A DNA stretch of 9,064 nucleotides from an uncultured Eubacteriaceae bacterium (lineage in GTDB: Bacteria; Bacillota; Clostridia; Oscillospirales; Acutalibacteraceae): the NCBI GenBank assembly GCA_937905915.1, contig CALCVR010000295.1:1-9064 (forward strand), written 5' to 3'. Positions 7,501 through 9,064 of the stretch are shown here, in pieces. A program made the translations under genes and the position numbers. Positions within the stretch are counted from its first letter, which is position 1, and every line of letters begins with the position of its first letter. The notes under the pieces were generated by a model that did no database searches, had not been told where the DNA came from, and saw nothing but the letters and a program-made list of their open reading frames with translations.

Positions 7501-8643
7501 GTTCGAGTTGGTGGGATCGGTCACGTTCACATTGGGAGTGGAGTCCTTAACCTCCACAAAAGAGTAAATATAATCCCCATCGTAGATGGTCCGGGCCACA
7601 CCGGTGGCACCGGTAGAATCATCGCCGGAAGAATCCAAATTGATGTCCACCTTCTGGGCACGGCTGTAGGCCTCATCCATTTGGCCGTCCAACTGGGCGG
7701 TGCCGTATACGGCGCGATAGGTATCAGCTGGCGCCATCAGGATCATTTCCGAATAGATGCCCAAATGATCCGAGATATAGGTGCCGTTGGATTTTTCATC
7801 CAGCACTTGATAAAGGGAAACTTTAAAGTCGTCTTTGGAGGCGAAGATAAAGTCGATGGGCAGCTGTCCGGACACATCATTTTGACCGAAGTTGGACATA
7901 GTCCCGCCTTCGTTGACCTTTTTCTCGGCCATGTTTTTGGTATCCTGCATGAAGCCGCTTGAGAGCATCAGGTTATAGACGTCGGAATCCTGGCTGACGT
8001 TAAAGTCACCAGTACACACGACCGGCATGTCCAACGTGTTGAGGAATTCTACAATCATTCGCATACTCTTGATGCGGGCGGTGCTTCCCACATGATCAAA
8101 GTGGGTGTTGACGTGGGCATAAGTTTCGCCGGTTTCCTTGTTTTCCAAAATGGCCCAGGTACAGATGCGGTTATACATGGCATCCCATCCAATGGAGGGG
8201 ACGTCCGGAGTTTCAGAAAGCCAGAAGGTCCCGGAATCCACCAGATTATACTTGTCTTTCAAGTAGAAGATGGGAGTGGCCTCGCCGCTGTTTTGATCGT
8301 TGGTGCCGTTTTCGCGGCCCACGCCAACATAGGCGTAATGATCTGCTAAGCCTTCCGTGAGAGCGTCCATCCAGGTCACGTTGGCTTCCTGGAGGCCGAT
8401 GGAGTCGGGCATGTACTTTTCAAACAGCTGTACCGCTCCTTCGGCACGTTGATCGAAATTGTTCAGTCCTGTGTACACATTGTGATCGATGATCTTGATG
8501 GTACTCCCCTGCGGTTTGGCCGTAGGGATGAGTGGATTGTCGGTTTCGGCTGCCAGTCCTGTGGGCAGCATGCCGCTGACACAGACCATGGTTACAGCCA
8601 AAACACATGACAGCGCGCGTTTTAACGCTTTTCCTAGTTTCAC
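4522..8643 (-). CDS. Secreted dual phosphoesterase: EEP nuclease/phosphatase + 2 CBM9-like + jelly roll + metallophosphoesterase (3' frameshifted)
   Basis: Residues 1-32 are a signal peptide (KLGKALKR, hydrophobic core, cleavage near LAA/ET). Residues 48-304 form an endonuclease/exonuclease/phosphatase domain with likely active-site residues N55, E86, H181, D213-x-N215, D264 and D292-H293. Residues 306-525 and 541-762 are two CBM9-like modules, each with an Asp-rich GFQINDD/GFQVNDD segment. Residues about 780-965 resemble a galactose-binding-like jelly roll. Residues 968-1069 resemble the purple acid phosphatase N-terminal domain. Residues 1074-1310 are a calcineurin-like metallophosphoesterase: GDPQIG (D1082; Gln where many members have His), GDQVN (1119-1123), GNHD (1150-1153), HH (1226-1227), GHDH (1263-1266). 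GTG 8643 is the start because AAAGGA (8658-8653) lies 9 bases upstream and the signal peptide begins directly after it. The frame ends at TGA 4522 inside an Ig-like domain continued at 3753-4526, so both catalytic domains remain intact. Likely role: extracellular hydrolysis of phosphodiesters and phosphomonoesters; the substrate is unknown. Confidence 0.9.
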   Translation of the reverse strand: MKLGKALKRALSCVLAVTMVCVSGMLPTGLAAETDNPLIPTAKPQGSTIKIIDHNVYTGLNNFDQRAEGAVQLFEKYMPDSIGLQEANVTWMDALTEGLADHYAYVGVGRENGTNDQNSGEATPIFYLKDKYNLVDSGTFWLSETPDVPSIGWDAMYNRICTWAILENKETGETYAHVNTHFDHVGSTARIKSMRMIVEFLNTLDMPVVCTGDFNVSQDSDVYNLMLSSGFMQDTKNMAEKKVNEGGTMSNFGQNDVSGQLPIDFIFASKDDFKVSLYQVLDEKSNGTYISDHLGIYSEMILMAPADTYRAVYGTAQLDGQMDEAYSRAQKVDINLDSSGDDSTGATGVARTIYDGDYIYSFVEVKDSTPNVNVTDPTNSNYGVDGVQFFYDFKNADGSSWVNDHSGYFITDLTSSGHWTSPDGTPGQDIARWAGGFAGFKGDTSKMDFRGVKTEEGYTMEIRVALPDTIRARYAAGEDNIQIGVGFQINDDQNDDGARDNMYFNDPSLEQAWQGPDYMSNMILAGSPDSATNPSVTEKYYYMAVPGTPIVDGNLDNAYLYAPTIAVNKDGSNNVSANGAATSTARVLYDENYIYVFNDIKDAAVNDPSTSQPEDNYTNYGIDNVQLFFDFANTDTAFDMADTYTYASNDGTANHESGYMMLYNNEKTPFLTYGFTDYKDNADKLTYKTQRTATGYTVELRLALSDSLKEKLASGQHPKIGIGFQVNDDADDDGLRNNTTFSTNQLSSAWTSPIYFEDILLGEVGGRPSQSGDPSSLKHNELISTSATEWRYLDNNTDPAAGSDSRTSWTEAQFDDSQWKTAKGSFGVKRGQQENVSSSCYPNTLLNQYINGVDGDDIPAYFFRSAFEIEDLESIVALNGELLYDDAAIVYINGHKVASFYEPEGGFDSNLSYGGSNMADPLTGTFTVTDKSILNQGANTIAVELHQGRASSSDIYFDFVSLKQRDTMEGTAEVKAVSLNIGGDETTRNVTWYSSSNKEGRVQLAKKADMTDAAAFPETYQEFTAASQAANDAGFNSFFATMPVEPGKEYVYRVGNQEGWSEVYSFSTQDITDGFHFLLAGDPQIGASGNSGNDTKGWTDTLNQAMEQFPESSFLLSAGDQVNSAASESEYTGFLSPEILKSIPLATIIGNHDVGSTSYNQHFNMPNVSKELGMSGQVGGDYWFRYGNTLIMALNSNQLSTAQHVQFMEDVLAKNGEATWKIVTFHHSIYSTASHSTESDIIGRRNELAPEFSRLDIDVVLMGHDHVYTRSYMMDGVTPVIPEDGKPASSVTNPEEGQVLYITANSASGSKYYDILSNQAFRYAAVKEQGHTPSFSNIQVTDDSFTITTYRSNDMSVIDTFTINKTSDTTAPV
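6358..7728 (-). repeat. Tandem CBM9-like modules inside the large phosphoesterase
   Basis: Two modules of about 220 residues share order and motifs: VYGTAQLDGQMDEAY against VPGTPIVDGNLDNAY; YGVDGVQFFYDF against YGIDNVQLFFDF; IQIGVGFQINDDQNDDG against PKIGIGFQVNDDADDDG. The VDGxLDxAY start and the Asp-rich loop are typical of carbohydrate-binding family 9 and related DOMON-like folds; the loop may bind calcium. The copies are diverged, so this is an old duplication rather than a recent DNA repeat. Confidence 0.75.
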
Positions 8644-8703
8644 TGTAATTCATCCTTTCTTTCGTGATATCTTTATCCTATCCCATTCTTTTCCTTTGTT
8701 TCA

Positions 8704-8741
8704 ATCATAGTTTGTTCAAATTTTGATAAAATTTATGTAAA
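8704..8741 (-). promoter_or_regulatory. PHO-box-like triple 11-bp direct repeat with TATGAT -10, upstream of the phosphoesterase gene
   Basis: On the minus strand three consecutive 11-base units read TTTACATAAAT (8741-8731), TTTATCAAAAT (8730-8720) and TTGAACAAACT (8719-8709). Adjacent units match at 8 of 11 positions. TATGAT (8709-8704) follows directly and there is no good -35 hexamer. Direct repeats of 11-bp period in place of a -35 are the layout of PhoB/PhoP-dependent promoters, and TTTACA matches the Bacillus-type TTHACA half site. Transcription would start near 8697, about 54 bases before the GTG start. AT-rich sequence makes chance repeats possible. Confidence 0.45.
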
Positions 8742-8744
8742 GTG

Positions 8745-8791
8745 AAAAACCGCCTTTGTATTCTCAAACTGAGAAACAAGGCGGTTTTTTT
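8745..8791. terminator. Rho-independent terminator between the YibE/F-like gene and the phosphoesterase gene
   Basis: AAAAACCGCC (8745-8754) pairs with GGCGGTTTTT (8780-8789), continued inward by TTGT/ACAA with one bulge and by TTCTCA/TGAGAA (8761-8766/8770-8775), making one long hairpin. Minus-direction transcripts from the gene ending at 8814 run into it and exit through five T. The plus direction has seven T, so it may work both ways, though no plus-strand gene needs it here. Confidence 0.88.
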
Positions 8792-8813
8792 GAAATTTCT
8801 TCTTTTGCTGCGC

Positions 8814-9064
8814 TTAAGTTTTACGAAGAGGTTTCGTGAAAAATATCCCGGAAAGTATGGCTGTAGTAGGAACTGACAGCACTACCGCCATACTGCCTGT
8901 TACAGCGTGAAGCAGTTCAATGGCGATGTAATCGGAGCTCAACAGCTGGTCAAATTGGATACCGTAAGATATCAGTACCAGCATCGTGGTCAATGCCGTG
9001 CCTACAAAAGCCAGAATAAGCGTTTCACACATGGTGCCGATCATGTCCCGGCCAATGACCATTC
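8814..9064 (-). CDS. YibE/F-like membrane protein, C-terminal end (5' part outside window)
   Basis: Only the last 82 complete codons are present; the coding frame is open to the window edge, so the ATG at 9062 is probably internal. The segment begins with GRDMIGTMCETLILAFVGTA, resembling the conserved GRD-IGTM-TLILA stretch of YibE/F family membrane proteins. Two hydrophobic spans are visible, at about residues 12-34 and 50-75 of the visible part, followed by a basic tail (KPLRKT), as expected for an inner-membrane protein ending on the cytoplasmic side. The role of YibE/F proteins is not well established. The gene ends with TAA at 8814, and a terminator starts 23 bases downstream, so it is separate from the phosphoesterase gene. 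Confidence 0.7.
   Translation of the reverse strand, partial: MVIGRDMIGTMCETLILAFVGTALTTMLVLISYGIQFDQLLSSDYIAIELLHAVTGSMAVVLSVPTTAILSGIFFTKPLRKT

Noticed and set aside
7165..7962. Plus-strand 265-residue open frame
   Set aside because: It lies antisense within the well-supported phosphoesterase gene and has no recognisable motifs; it arises from the codon usage of the real gene.
8420..8653. Minus-strand open frame starting with ATG at 8653, using the same ribosome binding site as the phosphoesterase
   Set aside because: Its product has no domain, whereas the overlapping GTG 8643 frame gives a textbook signal peptide followed by an EEP domain.
1..9064. CRISPR array, tRNA, rRNA, insertion sequence or phage attachment site
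   Set aside because: I saw no regularly spaced repeats, no cloverleaf-like sequence, no transposase or integrase, and no terminal inverted repeats with target duplication.

Overview
The window looks like chromosomal DNA from an anaerobic Firmicute of the Clostridia, plausibly a gut Oscillospiraceae/Ruminococcaceae-type organism. The reasons are an NfnAB-type ferredoxin:NADP+ oxidoreductase pair, strong AGGAGG-like ribosome binding sites, GTG starts, AT-rich intergenic DNA between moderate-GC genes, and a very large secreted multidomain protein. The taxon is an inference; there is no rRNA or marker gene here. Every gene I support lies on the minus strand, so transcription runs from right to left.

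Right to left: (1) 8814-9064 is the C-terminal end of a membrane protein resembling the YibE/F family, closed by a strong hairpin terminator. (2) 8704-8741 holds three tandem 11-bp repeats resembling a PHO box, abutting a TATGAT -10 element. (3) 4522-8643 encodes a secreted protein of 1373 residues: signal peptide, endonuclease/exonuclease/phosphatase (EEP) domain, two CBM9-like modules, a galactose-binding-like jelly roll, a purple-acid-phosphatase-type N-terminal domain and a calcineurin-like metallophosphoesterase. It stops at TGA right at the start of an Ig-like domain whose remainder continues in another frame (3753-4526), followed by two copies of a C-terminal repeat. The gene is therefore frameshifted, probably by a small deletion. 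A 15-bp hairpin terminator follows the second fragment.

(4) 2990-3676 is a long, very AT-rich intergenic region with a consensus promoter at 3125-3153 driving (5) a short PglC-type phosphoglycosyl transferase (2372-2989), which has its own terminator (2326-2352) and so forms a single-gene unit. (6) A second consensus promoter (2172-2200) drives nfnA (1209-2063) and nfnB/gltA (1-1216, truncated by the window edge). Their coding regions overlap by 8 bases and should form the electron-bifurcating NADH-dependent reduced ferredoxin:NADP+ oxidoreductase.

The units seem functionally independent: redox/NADPH supply (nfnAB), initiation of surface glycan synthesis (the transferase), and extracellular phosphoester hydrolysis possibly tied to phosphate starvation (the large protein). 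The most noteworthy items are the dual-phosphoesterase architecture, its broken C-terminus, and the PHO-box-like repeats upstream of it.
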